Below, piece after piece: positions 16,901 through 26,089 of a stretch of 64,000 bases of DNA (the stretch's first letter is position 1; each line of letters opens with the position of its first letter). This stretch comes from Falsigemmobacter intermedius. Its GTDB lineage: Bacteria > Pseudomonadota > Alphaproteobacteria > Rhodobacterales > Rhodobacteraceae. The stretch is taken from contig NZ_SBLC01000005.1 of the NCBI RefSeq assembly GCF_004054105.1, forward strand, positions 1-64,000. Reading direction: 5' to 3'. The translations under genes were made by a program, and so were the position numbers. The notes beneath the pieces were generated by a model. The model searched no databases. It had not been told where the DNA came from and saw nothing but the letters and a program-made list of their open reading frames with translations.

Positions 16901-17735
16901 CATGGTAATCCGGCAGGAAAAGCGGCGTGACATCGCCTTTCAGGTCAAGATCAAACCCCTTCGCGCCTTCCTTTTCAGAGGAGAGCCGCACGCTGCCCGC
17001 CACACGTTCCTGCCCGTCAGAGCGCAGCGCGACATTGGCGGTGAAATTCTCAATAGGACCCTGGCCCTTGATCGAGAGATCAAGGGCCGGCTCTCCCGGC
17101 AGGCCGATCATCCTGGCGGCGATACCGCCCTGCGGTTCCTGCAGCGAGAGATCGAGGCGCAGTTCCCGCGAGGAGTTCACAAAGCCGCCCTCAAGGACCA
17201 GCGCCCCGGCGGTGCCATCGGTGCGCTTTAACTCCAGCCGAGCATTGCCCTCACCGTCGCCAAGGTTGGCGCCGCCATCCAGACGGGCGGTGATCTCTTC
17301 GCCCAGAACGGTAGGGCCAAGGGTGATCTTCTCTGCCGTGATCTGGCCGATCTGGACCGAGACCGGCAGATCCGGCAGCGAGAAGGGGGCCGCCTCGGGG
17401 CTGGGCAGATCTTCGCCCGCGTTGGGCAGCCGTTCGAGAGTGATCTCAGCCGCCGTCAGCGCATTGACCGACACCCGCCCGCCAAAAAGCGCCGAGCGGT
17501 TCCAGTCCAGAAGCACATCCGTGAGCCGCAGCCAGACGCCCTCGTCGTCGGCAATGGTCAGGCTGGTCATCCGGGCCCGCGACGAGAGCGCGCCTTGAAA
17601 CCCCTCAATCCGAACCTCACGGCCTGCGCCGGAGAGGTTGTCTTCCAGCAGCCCGGTCAGAAAACTGCGGTCATCCTCCTGGGCAAAGGCGACCGCCGGG
17701 GTCAGGCACAACAGAAAAGCAGCGGTATAGCGCAT
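13902..17735 (-). CDS. tamB: TamB translocation and assembly protein
   Basis: A 1277-residue protein with a signal or anchor sequence at the start (AAFLLCLTPAVAFA) and a very long repetitive region of beta-strand segments rich in LxLxxL and GxaxxxGxL patterns. The conserved C-terminal TamB/DUF490 domain covers about the last 300 residues (PADQPEITFTSSPELPQEEVVARLLFG and AVATLSG). TamB bridges the periplasm as a groove-shaped lipid and protein conduit and works with TamA. The gene starts at the tamA stop (TGATG junction), so the pair is co-translated. Length is normal for the family. Confidence 0.93.
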   Translation of the reverse strand: MRYTAAFLLCLTPAVAFAQEDDRSFLTGLLEDNLSGAGREVRIEGFQGALSSRARMTSLTIADDEGVWLRLTDVLLDWNRSALFGGRVSVNALTAAEITLERLPNAGEDLPSPEAAPFSLPDLPVSVQIGQITAEKITLGPTVLGEEITARLDGGANLGDGEGNARLELKRTDGTAGALVLEGGFVNSSRELRLDLSLQEPQGGIAARMIGLPGEPALDLSIKGQGPIENFTANVALRSDGQERVAGSVRLSSEKEGAKGFDLDLKGDVTPLFLPDYHDFFGPDVSLKAEGSQSVTGALRLNELRIDAAALRLSGSADIAPDGMPNAFDLNLDLSAADGEPVRLPLSGDPVEVRAAKLRLGFAGDQSSDAWTLTGSLTGLSTPALTADVFSLEGKGRIGRAADRSPMADGALSFDSAGLKMTDAGLDQALGDRLIGQTRFDWQSGQPLRISVLKLEGEDYSAEGSFDVSTASGEPEITGRIGAVLQDLGRISVLAGRATAGKGTLSWSGSVKPLSGAFDGQLSLDGTDLSIGMAEVDGLLRGQSLVSLDAARGGEGTQIRALDLRGQSLRVQGQGWIRSTGPDLTARLDFTDLSVMGASYGGSLSADATLKGKALDNDLNLTLKGSGSDLKTGIAEADGFLRGETALDIDAHLLDGIVTLRQAVLTGQTWDAGISGFAGTESRDLRARFALEDLSRAGGPYRGRLSGNLTYALTNGTETAAIDAEAGDIAIGQAEADRLLRGVTRLSAAGSRTAGVLRLEKLDLQNPQLSASGNARQEGDRRLLALQARLNDLGLLVQGVPGALTLQGDVTEQDGTLNLDIRARGPGGIDLSVAGISGLNFANSALRITGSADAALANAFTGGVALRGPLRLDLSLNGAPALSSLSGRVSLSDGRLTIASPAMGFSGLNGGVTLSGGRAEVALSAASDAGGRVTVNGPITLTAPFQGSLVVTPERLGLRDPQLYETKASGRVEINGPLAGGAMIQGRIRLEETELRIPSTGLGGSAAIPELRHVYEPAGVRATRARAGLLGGAGGTAGGSSGGGGPVYGLSLFVLAENQVFIRGRGLDAELGGSFRISGTTANVVPSGGLELIRGRLDLLGKRFNFAEGTLQMEGSMVPRIRLVANTDTVDGTASVIIDGPADQPEITFTSSPELPQEEVVARLLFGRGLTSLTPLQAAQLASAVATLSGKGGAGIVDSLRRNFGLDDFDVSASENGAAAVRAGKYLSENIYVDLKLDSDGQSEVSINLDLSKSVTVRGRATADGNTGLGIHYERDY

Positions 17736-19528
17736 CAGAAAGCCTGCCCGATCCCAAGATAAAATTGTGCGCCTTTGGCTTTGCGTCCGCCGACAGGGGC
17801 CGCAATATCAAGACGCAGCGGACCAACGGGGGTGGCATAGCGCAGTCCCAGGCCCGCGCCGCCGTGCCAGTCGTCGAGAGGGGCCGCCGAGAAGGCTTTG
17901 TCAGAGACATGGCCATAATCGGCAAAGGCGACCACACCGATTTTCTCGGTCACTCGGGTGCGCAGCTCAAGCGAGGCTGCGGCAAAGCGGGTGCCGCCGG
18001 ATTCAACGCCGCTGCCCAGATCCACGCCGAGCGAGCGGAATTCATGCCCGCGCACCGTGCCGCCCCCGCCCGACCAGAAGAGGTAGTCTGAGGGGGTGTC
18101 CAGAAGATCAGCCCCCGCGATGATCCCGCCCTGAAGCCGAGCGGCCAGGACCACACGCTCGCCGATGGCGCGATAGCCGCGGGCGTCGATCTTGGCGCGC
18201 AGGCCCGAATCCGTGGCTCCCAGACCCGCGAAGGGCATGGCGGTCGCATCAATCCAGAAGCCTTTTTTCGGGTCAAAGGCATTGTCGCGGCGATCCCAGG
18301 TTAGCCCTACCGGCAGCGAGATATTGCGGTAGCGCCGCTCGCCCAGACTGTCGACGGTGCGGGTATAGCCGTAGTTCAGATCGGCCCGGCCCGTAAGGCT
18401 GCTTGAGAAGATATGCGACAGGCCAAAGCCGCCGGTGAAATTGTCGATCCGGGCATCGCTGTCCTGCACCCGCTCAATTCCTAGCGTCAGACGCGCTGTG
18501 GTATCGGGGGTGAAACTCGCAGGCCGCTCCAGCGAGAGGCCGAGTTTATAATCGGGGCCTGCGTCTTTCGCGCCGATGCGGCTGATCTCGCCGTCGATGC
18601 GCAGCCGCTCCGCCCCGCCCAGAAGGTTGCGGTGCATCCAGAAGGCGGTCAGCGCAGCCCCTTCGGTCGAAGTCAGCTCTGCCCCGAAGCCCAGACGGCG
18701 GCGCGGCATATCTGAGACGGTGGCGGTGATATCGAGGGTATTGCCGGGGCCAAGCGTATCTGCCTCAACCAGCGAGACTGAGCGGAAGACACCGGTGCGG
18801 CGCAGACGGTCTGCGGCCTTAGCGAGTTCTTCGGGCGAGTAGCGCTCGCCCTCGGTCAGGCCGGCGATCTTGTAAAGCCGACCCTCACGCATGGCGGTGC
18901 GGCCGCGGAACGTCAGTTTGCCGAAAGTCACAACCGGCCCCTGATCGAGGCGGATACGGGCGTTGATCAGCCGGTCTTTGTGGTTCGCGGTCACCGCCTC
19001 ATCCGCGATGCGCGCCTTGGCATGGCCGCCGTCGCGCCAGTGATCGATCGCCGCTTCTGCCGCCTGACGGATCACACCCGAGCGTGCGGGCTCACCGGTC
19101 GCAAAACCTTCCGGCAGTTCGGTGCCGGGGCGCAGGGGCGCGACCTCTGCTGCGCCGAAGGTGAAGGCGGGGCCGGGGGTCACACGAATGCTGATCTTAT
19201 TGATAGCTTTCGGTGCATTCAGCGGCGCGATGCCCGAGGCCTCACGACCGTCGATCAGAATGTTGATGGTGCCGGAATAATAGCCTTCGGCATAAAGCGT
19301 GCCGAGAATGCGGGCGTAATCTGAGCGGGCGGCGGCAAAAATCTCCTGCGCGTCGCGGCGGTTGTCGGTATATGCGCTCTGAGTGAGAGAGGTGCTGCGG
19401 ATGCTTTCAGCCAGGGCTTCGGGCGCGCCGGAGACCACGAATTCCACCGGCTCCAGCGTATGGGCGGGAAGGGCTGCAACCATCAGCGGCAGAGCCGCGA
19501 GACCAGAAATTTGCCAGAACCGTCGCAC
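17735..19528 (-). CDS. tamA: TamA outer-membrane assembly factor (Omp85 family)
   Basis: This 597-residue Omp85 protein has a signal peptide, three POTRA-like domains to about residue 250, and a C-terminal beta barrel with the conserved WDRRDN and VRGHEFRSLG loops, the latter being the VRGY/F-type lid-lock motif. It ends in the aromatic barrel terminus YLGIGQAF. I chose a GTG start at 19528, six bases after GGGGAGA, over an ATG 12 codons upstream that has no ribosome binding site. TamA with TamB aids outer-membrane protein and lipid homeostasis. Confidence 0.92.
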   Translation of the reverse strand: MRRFWQISGLAALPLMVAALPAHTLEPVEFVVSGAPEALAESIRSTSLTQSAYTDNRRDAQEIFAAARSDYARILGTLYAEGYYSGTINILIDGREASGIAPLNAPKAINKISIRVTPGPAFTFGAAEVAPLRPGTELPEGFATGEPARSGVIRQAAEAAIDHWRDGGHAKARIADEAVTANHKDRLINARIRLDQGPVVTFGKLTFRGRTAMREGRLYKIAGLTEGERYSPEELAKAADRLRRTGVFRSVSLVEADTLGPGNTLDITATVSDMPRRRLGFGAELTSTEGAALTAFWMHRNLLGGAERLRIDGEISRIGAKDAGPDYKLGLSLERPASFTPDTTARLTLGIERVQDSDARIDNFTGGFGLSHIFSSSLTGRADLNYGYTRTVDSLGERRYRNISLPVGLTWDRRDNAFDPKKGFWIDATAMPFAGLGATDSGLRAKIDARGYRAIGERVVLAARLQGGIIAGADLLDTPSDYLFWSGGGGTVRGHEFRSLGVDLGSGVESGGTRFAAASLELRTRVTEKIGVVAFADYGHVSDKAFSAAPLDDWHGGAGLGLRYATPVGPLRLDIAAPVGGRKAKGAQFYLGIGQAF

Positions 19529-19596
19529 ACTACATCTCCCCGGAGTCCGGTCTGACCCTGACATGAAATGCGCTGCCCGGGCAATGGAGGGGGAAC

Positions 19597-19628
19597 TGAA
19601 AAACCGGGGAAGTGTGGCTTCCCCGGTT
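19597..19628 (-). terminator. Rho-independent terminator after the carboxynorspermidine genes
   Basis: AACCGGGGAAG (19602-19612) pairs with CTTCCCCGGTT (19618-19628). On the minus strand the stem is followed by a T-run, about 30 bp past the stop of the saccharopine-dehydrogenase-like gene. Confidence 0.85.
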
Positions 19629-19659
19629 CAACTTTTCAAAGCTGCGAAGCCTCATTCAC

Positions 19660-20910
19660 TCAGAAGGTGAGCGGACGTTCGCCCTTCGCGTCGCGGATCG
19701 AGGTCGGCAGGCCGATTTTGTTCAGAAGGTTGAGGAAGGGCTTGGGATCCAGCTCTTCAACGTTCTTCATCGCGCCCACATCCCAGGTGCCGTCAGCAAC
19801 CAGCATGGCAGCGGCAACCGGCGGCACGCCTGCGGTATAGCTGATGCCCTGGCTGCCGACTTCCAGATAGGCTTCCTTATGATCGGCGACGTTGTAGATC
19901 ATCACCTCAGCCGGTTTGCCATCTTTGTCTTTGCCCTTCACCAGGGTCGCGATGCAGGTCTTGCCAGTGTAGTCAGGCGCCAGCGAGGCCGGATCGGGCA
20001 GCACGGCCTTAACGACCTTGAGCGGCACCACTTCCAGACCTTCAGCCGTTTTCACCGGCTTCTCAGACAGAAGACCAAGGTTTTTCAGCACGGTGAAGAC
20101 GTTGATGTAGTGATCGCCAAAGCCCATCCAGAAGCGGACATCCGCCTTGGGGTAGTTGGCCGAGAGCGAATGCACCTCGTCGTGACCGGTCAGATAGGCC
20201 TTCTGCTCGCCCACAACCGGCATGTCCCAGGTCTGACCGACCTCAAACATTTTGTTTTCCTGCCACTTCTGGTTCTGCCAGGAGTAGACGGTGCCGGTGA
20301 ACTCACGGAAGTTGATTTCCGGGTCGAAGTTGGTCGAGAACCAGCGGCCATGCGAGCCGGCGTTGATATCGATGATATCAATCGACTCGGGCTCAGCGAC
20401 ATAGTCGTCAATCGCGAGTTTCGCATAGGCGTTGACCACGCCCGGATCGAAGCCCACGCCGAGGATCGCGGTGACGCCCGCTTTTGCGGCGGCTTCACGG
20501 CGCTTCCACTCGTAGTTGCCGTACCACGGCGGGGTCTCGCAGATCTTCGCCGGGTCTTCGTGAATCGCGGTGTCCATGTAAGCCACACCGGCTTCGATGC
20601 AGGCATCGAGGATCGGCATGTTCACGAAAGCCTGCGCCACGTTGATGACGATCTGTGCGCCGGTCTCGCGGATGAGAGCGACGACATTGGCACTGTCTCG
20701 GGCGTCGAGGGCATGGGCCTTCAGAACGCCGTCCACCTTCAGACTGCCTTTTTCCCGCACAGATGCGATGATCTGTTCGCACTTCGCGGCCGTGCGCGAA
20801 GCAATGTGAATGTCGCCCAGGACGTCATTGTTTTGTGCAGCCTTATGGGCCACGACCTGAGCCACGCCACCGGCGCCGATGATAAGGACGTTCCGTTTCA
20901 TTCTACCCAT
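19660..20910 (-). CDS. Carboxynorspermidine/carboxyspermidine dehydrogenase
   Basis: The 416-residue protein is a saccharopine-dehydrogenase-family enzyme: RNVLIIGAGGVAQVVAHKAA is the Rossmann loop, followed by IHIASRTAAKCEQI and GVGFDPGVVNAYAKLA. This subfamily condenses aspartate semialdehyde with a diamine to carboxy(nor)spermidine. The partner decarboxylase gene lies 24 bp upstream and completes the route to (nor)spermidine. Two starts are possible, 20910 and 20901, both close behind GGAGG. A saccharopine function is less likely because of the decarboxylase neighbour. Confidence 0.9.
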   Translation of the reverse strand: MGRMKRNVLIIGAGGVAQVVAHKAAQNNDVLGDIHIASRTAAKCEQIIASVREKGSLKVDGVLKAHALDARDSANVVALIRETGAQIVINVAQAFVNMPILDACIEAGVAYMDTAIHEDPAKICETPPWYGNYEWKRREAAAKAGVTAILGVGFDPGVVNAYAKLAIDDYVAEPESIDIIDINAGSHGRWFSTNFDPEINFREFTGTVYSWQNQKWQENKMFEVGQTWDMPVVGEQKAYLTGHDEVHSLSANYPKADVRFWMGFGDHYINVFTVLKNLGLLSEKPVKTAEGLEVVPLKVVKAVLPDPASLAPDYTGKTCIATLVKGKDKDGKPAEVMIYNVADHKEAYLEVGSQGISYTAGVPPVAAAMLVADGTWDVGAMKNVEELDPKPFLNLLNKIGLPTSIRDAKGERPLTF

Positions 20911-20933
20911 GCACCTCCAGAGGTTCGTTGATC

Positions 20934-22031
20934 TTACGAAAGGGCCGCGACGAATTCGTCGTAGCCGAAAGAGCGTTCAACTTTCACGCTGCCGTCGAGT
21001 TCTTTGACAGCAATCGCAGGCATTTTAACGCCGTTGAACCAGTTTTTCTTCACCATGGTGTAACCGGCGGCATCCTGAATGGACAGCCGGTCACCGGCTT
21101 TGAGCGGCTTATCAAAGCGGAATTCGCCGAAGATGTCACCCGCAAGGCAGGATTTACCGCAGATCATCCACTCATGTTCGCCCGCATTGGGTTCGACCTT
21201 TGCGGACTGGCGATAGATCAGCAGATCGAGCATATGCGCCTCGATCGAGCTGTCGACGATGGCCAGGTTCTTGCCATTGTGCAGCGTGTCGAGCACCGAA
21301 ACCTCAAGGGTTGCGGATTTGGTGATCGCGGCTTCACCCGGCTCCAGGTAAACCTGAACCTGATTTTCATCCGAGAAGCGCTTCAGGCGGTCTGCCAGCT
21401 TTTGCAGCGGATAGCCTTCGCCGGTGAAGTGAATGCCGCCACCCAGCGAAATCCACTTCATATCGCGGATCAGAAAGCCGAAGCGCTGCTCAATATGGCC
21501 GAGCATCGCGTCAAAGCGATCAAAATCGGCGTTCTCACAGTTGTTGTGGAACATGAAGCCCGAGATCTGATCCATCACCTTCGCGATGTCTTCGGGGTTA
21601 TGCTCGCCCAGACGCGAGAAGGGACGCGCCGGATCGGCGAGGTCAAAATCTGAGGTCGAGACACCAGGGTTCACGCGCAGGCCACGGGTGTGGTTTTTCG
21701 ACTGCGCGTCAAAGCGGGTCAGCTGACCAATGGTGTTGAAGATGATCTTATCCGACGAGGCCAGAACCTCATCGATTTCATCATCGGCATAGGCCACGGA
21801 ATAAGCGTGGGTTTCGCCCGGGAATTTCTCGCGGCCGAGTTTCACCTCATAAAGCGAGGAGGAGGTGGTGCCGTCCATGTATTGCGACATGAAGTCAAAG
21901 ACCGACCAGGTGGCAAAACATTTCAGCGCCAGAAGCGACTTTGCCCCGGACTGCTCACGCAGCCAGGCAATTTTTTCCATGTTCGGCAGCAGCCGGGATT
22001 TGTCGATCAGGTAGCAGGGGGTAGGAAGCAT
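20934..22031 (-). CDS. nspC: Carboxynorspermidine/carboxyspermidine decarboxylase
   Basis: A 365-residue PLP enzyme of the alanine-racemase-fold decarboxylases. It starts LPTPCYLIDKSRLLPN, has the PLP lysine in SLLALKCFA, HNNCENADFDRF, SLGGGIHFTGEGY and YLEPGEAA, which matches NspC/CANSDC. It decarboxylates carboxy(nor)spermidine to the triamine. Together with the downstream dehydrogenase it gives a spermidine route without S-adenosylmethionine decarboxylase, common in alphaproteobacteria. Whether the main product is spermidine or norspermidine cannot be told. Confidence 0.93.
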   Translation of the reverse strand: MLPTPCYLIDKSRLLPNMEKIAWLREQSGAKSLLALKCFATWSVFDFMSQYMDGTTSSSLYEVKLGREKFPGETHAYSVAYADDEIDEVLASSDKIIFNTIGQLTRFDAQSKNHTRGLRVNPGVSTSDFDLADPARPFSRLGEHNPEDIAKVMDQISGFMFHNNCENADFDRFDAMLGHIEQRFGFLIRDMKWISLGGGIHFTGEGYPLQKLADRLKRFSDENQVQVYLEPGEAAITKSATLEVSVLDTLHNGKNLAIVDSSIEAHMLDLLIYRQSAKVEPNAGEHEWMICGKSCLAGDIFGEFRFDKPLKAGDRLSIQDAAGYTMVKKNWFNGVKMPAIAVKELDGSVKVERSFGYDEFVAALS

Positions 22032-22161
22032 GGCGGGCCCTTCCGGCGACAGGGGTCAGAAGTGCGCGGGCGTGCGCGAGGGGGCTGTAGCGGGTTTACG
22101 CCCGCGCCTCAACCGCATTTGGGGTCGCGGCGCGCAAAGACAAGGGGGGAGGCGGCAGGGA

Positions 22162-23373
22162 TTACCCCTGCCGCGCTGAGAGCTTCAGGCGGTGAAGCGA
22201 GAAAAGCGCCGTGCAGAGCAACAGAATGCTGAGGAGGGCCAGGGCTTCAAACCCCATATTCTCCAGCATAATCGCACCGATCATCGGGGCCATGGCGCCT
22301 GCGAAAAGCGTGGGCATCAGGATCTTTCCCGCGTTCGAGCCATAGTTCTCGGGCCCCATCACATCGGCGATCAGGCCGGGCCGCAGGATCGTCATCGCGC
22401 CGAATGCCGCACCCTGGCAGGCGACATAGATCACCGCAAAGACCAGCCCCGCAGAGGCGGCGACCAGCGCGGCAGAGGCCAGCAGCATCAGACACAGCAG
22501 GATCATCACGCCACGAGGATTGCTGATCCGGTTGCCCGCCCACATCAGCCCCAGCCGCGAGAGTACCTGTGCCGGGCCAAGGCAGGCGCCCATGGTCACG
22601 GCAAGGGCGGTGCTATAGCCCTTCGCCACCAGGATCGGCACGATATAGGTGACGATCATCCAGTGGTTCATGCTGCAGCTGGCCGAGACAAGGATCAGCA
22701 GGATCATGGCGCGGCGGCTGCTTTGGGCTGTTGACGCCTCTCCGGCAGGGGCGGCAGCGCTTTGCAGGGGCGGCGGCGCGTGACGGCGGATGGTGCGGGT
22801 GGCATAGGCATTCAGCGGCACCACCAGCAAAAGCGTCAGGGCCGCAGCCCAGAGCGTGGCCAGCCGCCAGCCGGGGCCGTTGCCAAGGGCGGCATAGGTC
22901 GGAAAGGCGATGGTCGAGGCAAAGCCCGCCACCAGGGTCACCCGGATGATTGCCGCGCGGGCGGCCGGGCCAAGGCGGCGGATCAGGAAGGCAAAGCCCA
23001 CCTCATAAAAGCACAAAGCCTGAGCCACCCCGATCACCGCCCAGACGGCAATCCACTGCCAGGGCTCGGTAATGAAGGCCAGAGCGGTGAGGGCGATTGC
23101 CCCCAGGACAGGGCCGAACAGAAGCATCTCGGGGCCGCGGCCCTGATCAACCTGCCGCCCGCAAAAGGGCGCCATCAGCGCAGCAATCAGCTGGGCGAGC
23201 ATTGGCCCGGCGGCGAGTAACACCTTGGACCAGCCCGGATCTTCCAGCCAGAAGAGGATCAATCCGGAATAGTTATAATAAATCGTGCTATAGATCAGCG
23301 TCATGCTGGCGGCGAGCGCCCAGACGGCGGGACCGCGCGCAAGGCGGTCCCGGAGGCTGATCTCGTTGGTCAC
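22162..23373 (-). CDS. Major facilitator superfamily transporter
   Basis: The 403-residue protein has twelve predicted membrane helices with a central basic loop (about residues 190-225) in the MFS arrangement. The GRQVDQGRGP loop between helices 2 and 3 corresponds to the MFS signature region. The substrate is not predictable. The start is a GTG that overlaps the stop of the carboxypeptidase gene (GTGA). It is therefore likely the last gene of a cox15-carboxypeptidase-MFS operon. Nothing seen makes it specific for peptides or haem. Confidence 0.85.
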   Translation of the reverse strand: MTNEISLRDRLARGPAVWALAASMTLIYSTIYYNYSGLILFWLEDPGWSKVLLAAGPMLAQLIAALMAPFCGRQVDQGRGPEMLLFGPVLGAIALTALAFITEPWQWIAVWAVIGVAQALCFYEVGFAFLIRRLGPAARAAIIRVTLVAGFASTIAFPTYAALGNGPGWRLATLWAAALTLLLVVPLNAYATRTIRRHAPPPLQSAAAPAGEASTAQSSRRAMILLILVSASCSMNHWMIVTYIVPILVAKGYSTALAVTMGACLGPAQVLSRLGLMWAGNRISNPRGVMILLCLMLLASAALVAASAGLVFAVIYVACQGAAFGAMTILRPGLIADVMGPENYGSNAGKILMPTLFAGAMAPMIGAIMLENMGFEALALLSILLLCTALFSLHRLKLSARQG

Positions 23374-24842
23374 AATGCGTAAAGATCCGAGAATTTGGCC
23401 TCGAGATAGGCCAGCAGCGGTGCTTCATCCGGGGCAAAGCCACAGGCCGTGCGGATGGTTTCAACCGGGCTGCGCAGTGCACCATGGCGGCGCAGTTTTT
23501 CCTGCAGCCAGGCAGTGGCGGGGGCAGCGCTGCCCTGGCTAAGCGCGGCATCGAGATCCGGCACATCCTGGCGCAGCGCCTGATGCAGGCAGCCCGCATA
23601 GACATTGCCAAGGCTGTAGGTCGGGAAATAGCCAAAAAGCCCGCAGGACCAGTGCACATCCTGCAGCATCCCCAGAGATGCTCTGGGCACTGCGACACCG
23701 AAATCTGCCGCGAAGCGGTCGTTCCAGGCCGCTTCCAGATCTCCGACTTCAAGGTCCCCGGCGATCAGCGCGCGCTCAAGGTCAAAGCGCAGCATGATAT
23801 GCAGGTTGTAATGCAGCTCATCCGCCTCGGTGCGGATGAAGCCCGGCGTGACGCGGTTGACGGCGCGGTACAGATCGCGGGCCGAGCCGATGTTCAGCGT
23901 CATTTCACGCGACAGCCGCGCGTAGAGCCAGGCACTGAAGGCTTCAGAGCGTCCAAGCTGGTTTTCGCAGATCCGGCTCTGGCTTTCATGGACGCCCATG
24001 GAAGCGCCTTTGCCGATCGCTGTCAGGGTGTAGCGGGGGGCCACCTGCTGCTCATAAGCGCCGTGGCCGGTCTCATGGATGGTGGAATAAAAGCAGTTCA
24101 GCGGATCGCCTTCATCGACGCGGGTGGTGATGCGCACATCCTGGCCCGAACCCGAGGAGAAGGGATGCACCGCCAGATCCAGACGGCCGCGGTTGAAATC
24201 ATAACCAAAGGCCTCCGCTATCTCGCGGGACAGGCGCAGCTGCATCTCAGCGGGGAAATGGCCTGTCAGCGCCTCCGGGGCAGGGCGGTCGAGGACCCGC
24301 TCGCGCAAAGCGACAAGGCGCGGGCGCATGCGGTCGAACATCGCCGCCAGATCCGCGGCTTTCGCGCCCGGCTCATAGTCGTCCAGCAGCGCATCATAAA
24401 GATCGCCGCCCGAAGCGAGGCAGGCGGCCTCTTCCCGCTTCAGCCGGATCATTTCAGAGAGCGTCGGCAGAAAGGCTTTGACATCATCGGCGGCCCGCGC
24501 CGCCGCCCAGATGCCCTGGGCCCGGCTGCTCAGCGCCGCAAGGCTGCGGGCAAGGCTTTCCGGCAGCTTCACCGCGCGTTCATAGCTGTGGCGGATCTCG
24601 CGGATCTGCGCAGCCTCCGCCTCATTGGCGGGGCTTGCCGCATCCAGCAGGTCTTTCAGCCGCGGATCGGTGCGGCGGGCATGCAGAATGCCCTCCAGCG
24701 CCGAGAGTTCCTCTGCCCGCTGATCGGCAGAGCCGGCGGGCATCACGGTTTCCTGATCCCAGCCCAGACGGCCCGAGATCTGACCAAGCGCTTCGGTGTC
24801 GCGCTGAAAGGCGAAGAGTTCAGCCGTGGCGGTCGTGCTCAT
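23370..24842 (-). CDS. Carboxypeptidase M32 (Taq type)
   Basis: A 490-residue metallocarboxypeptidase. The HEXXH zinc site is present as STIHETGHGAYEQQ at about residue 265, followed by GVHESQSRICENQLGR with the third ligand glutamate. It begins ELFAFQRDTEALGQISGRLGWDQ-type family sequence and ends in the usual EAKFSDLYAL region. M32 enzymes trim residues from peptide C-termini in the cytoplasm. The start at 24842 overlaps the cox15 stop (ATGA); a longer frame upstream is rejected. Length is normal for the family. Confidence 0.95.
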   Translation of the reverse strand: MSTTATAELFAFQRDTEALGQISGRLGWDQETVMPAGSADQRAEELSALEGILHARRTDPRLKDLLDAASPANEAEAAQIREIRHSYERAVKLPESLARSLAALSSRAQGIWAAARAADDVKAFLPTLSEMIRLKREEAACLASGGDLYDALLDDYEPGAKAADLAAMFDRMRPRLVALRERVLDRPAPEALTGHFPAEMQLRLSREIAEAFGYDFNRGRLDLAVHPFSSGSGQDVRITTRVDEGDPLNCFYSTIHETGHGAYEQQVAPRYTLTAIGKGASMGVHESQSRICENQLGRSEAFSAWLYARLSREMTLNIGSARDLYRAVNRVTPGFIRTEADELHYNLHIMLRFDLERALIAGDLEVGDLEAAWNDRFAADFGVAVPRASLGMLQDVHWSCGLFGYFPTYSLGNVYAGCLHQALRQDVPDLDAALSQGSAAPATAWLQEKLRRHGALRSPVETIRTACGFAPDEAPLLAYLEAKFSDLYAL

Positions 24843-25996
24843 GCGGTGCCCTTTGCGATGGAGCCGGCGAGAGGGAACTGCGCGAGATGGCGCGCGCGCA
24901 GGATCAGCACCCACAGGATCACAGCCCCGATCTGATGGGTCAGCGCGGTGTGCAGATGCGCCATGGTCAGCACGGTGACGATGCCCAGCACCATCTGCCC
25001 GAAGAGCATGACCAGCACCCAGTCAAAGGCGCGGCGCGTGTTCAGATGCGGCGATTTGCGCCCGCGCAGCCAGACCACCACACCAAAGATCATCAGCAGA
25101 TAGCCCGACATCCGGTGCATGAACTGAACAAGACCCTCATTTTCAAAGAAAGCCCGCCAGGTGGCACCGCCGTCGGGCACATAAAGTGCGTTCGAGGGGA
25201 AAAACTCGCCGTTCATCGAAGGCCAGGTCGGGAAGGCGCGGCCCGCATCAATGCCCGCAACCAGCGCTCCGAGCAGGATCTGCAGGAAAGCGAAATGCAT
25301 CAACCCGGTCGACATTTTAAAGAGCTTCACCTCACGTCCGCGGCGCGCCTTCATCAGATCCGCTTCCGGGCGGCCCAGCAGGAAAATATAGCCGGCGATG
25401 ACGCCAAGGATCACAAAGGCCAGACCCAGATGGGTGGCGAGGCGATAAGAGGCCACGCGGATCATCTCACCGGTCAGACCCGAAGCCACCATCCACCAGC
25501 CGATTGCCCCCTGCAGACCGCCAAGCGCCCCGATGAACAGCAGACGCCCGGTCCAGCCGGTCGGAATGCGTTTGGTCAGGAAGAAAAACGCAAAGCCAAG
25601 CGCCCAGATCAGACCGACCAGACGGCCAAGCTGACGGTGTCCCCATTCCCACCAGTAGATGAACTGGAAGTCCGAGAGGCTCATGCCCTGGTTGGCCAGC
25701 TGATACTGCGGCGTGGCGCGGTATTTCTCAAACTCCAGCGCCCAGTCGGCTGCAGTCATCGGCGGCAGAGCCCCGGTGACCGGGCGCCATTCGGTGATCG
25801 ACAGCCCCGAGCCGGTCAGCCGCGTGGCGCCGCCCACGACGATCATCGCAAAGACCAGCAGGAACAGCACCCCGAGCCAGATCCGGATCGCGCCGCGCGC
25901 GCCCTTGGGCGTGCGCTCGATCATGCCGCCGCCGGTGCCCGCGCTTTGCGAGCGCGTCCCTTCGACATCTTCGAAAATGCTGCGTTTTTTTGCCAT
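24839..25996 (-). CDS. ctaA: Haem A synthase (CtaA/Cox15)
   Basis: This 385-residue membrane protein oxidises the C8 methyl of haem O to make haem A for aa3-type cytochrome oxidase. It has about eight helices and conserved haem-ligand histidines in WWEWGHRQLGR, in LVQFMHRMSGY and in MAHLHTALTHQIGA, plus the VVGGATRLTGSGLSITEW motif typical of the type-2 (Cox15) group. It is the first gene of the operon with carboxypeptidase M32 and the MFS transporter, lying about 75 bp from the tRNA-Leu array terminator. Confidence 0.95.
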   Translation of the reverse strand: MAKKRSIFEDVEGTRSQSAGTGGGMIERTPKGARGAIRIWLGVLFLLVFAMIVVGGATRLTGSGLSITEWRPVTGALPPMTAADWALEFEKYRATPQYQLANQGMSLSDFQFIYWWEWGHRQLGRLVGLIWALGFAFFFLTKRIPTGWTGRLLFIGALGGLQGAIGWWMVASGLTGEMIRVASYRLATHLGLAFVILGVIAGYIFLLGRPEADLMKARRGREVKLFKMSTGLMHFAFLQILLGALVAGIDAGRAFPTWPSMNGEFFPSNALYVPDGGATWRAFFENEGLVQFMHRMSGYLLMIFGVVVWLRGRKSPHLNTRRAFDWVLVMLFGQMVLGIVTVLTMAHLHTALTHQIGAVILWVLILRARHLAQFPLAGSIAKGTA

Positions 25997-26089
25997 TCCC
26001 GGGCCCCCGTATTCGATGGGCTCACCCTAGTGAGGGCGGGGGGGCGCTTCAAGGTGGACTGAGACGGAGAGAGGCAGGGCCTGAAATGC

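Noticed and set aside
24635-26062. A 475-residue plus-strand frame antisense to carboxypeptidase M32 and cox15
   Set aside because: It is a shadow of two genes with clear catalytic motifs on the opposite strand; the composition is typical of GC-rich antisense frames.
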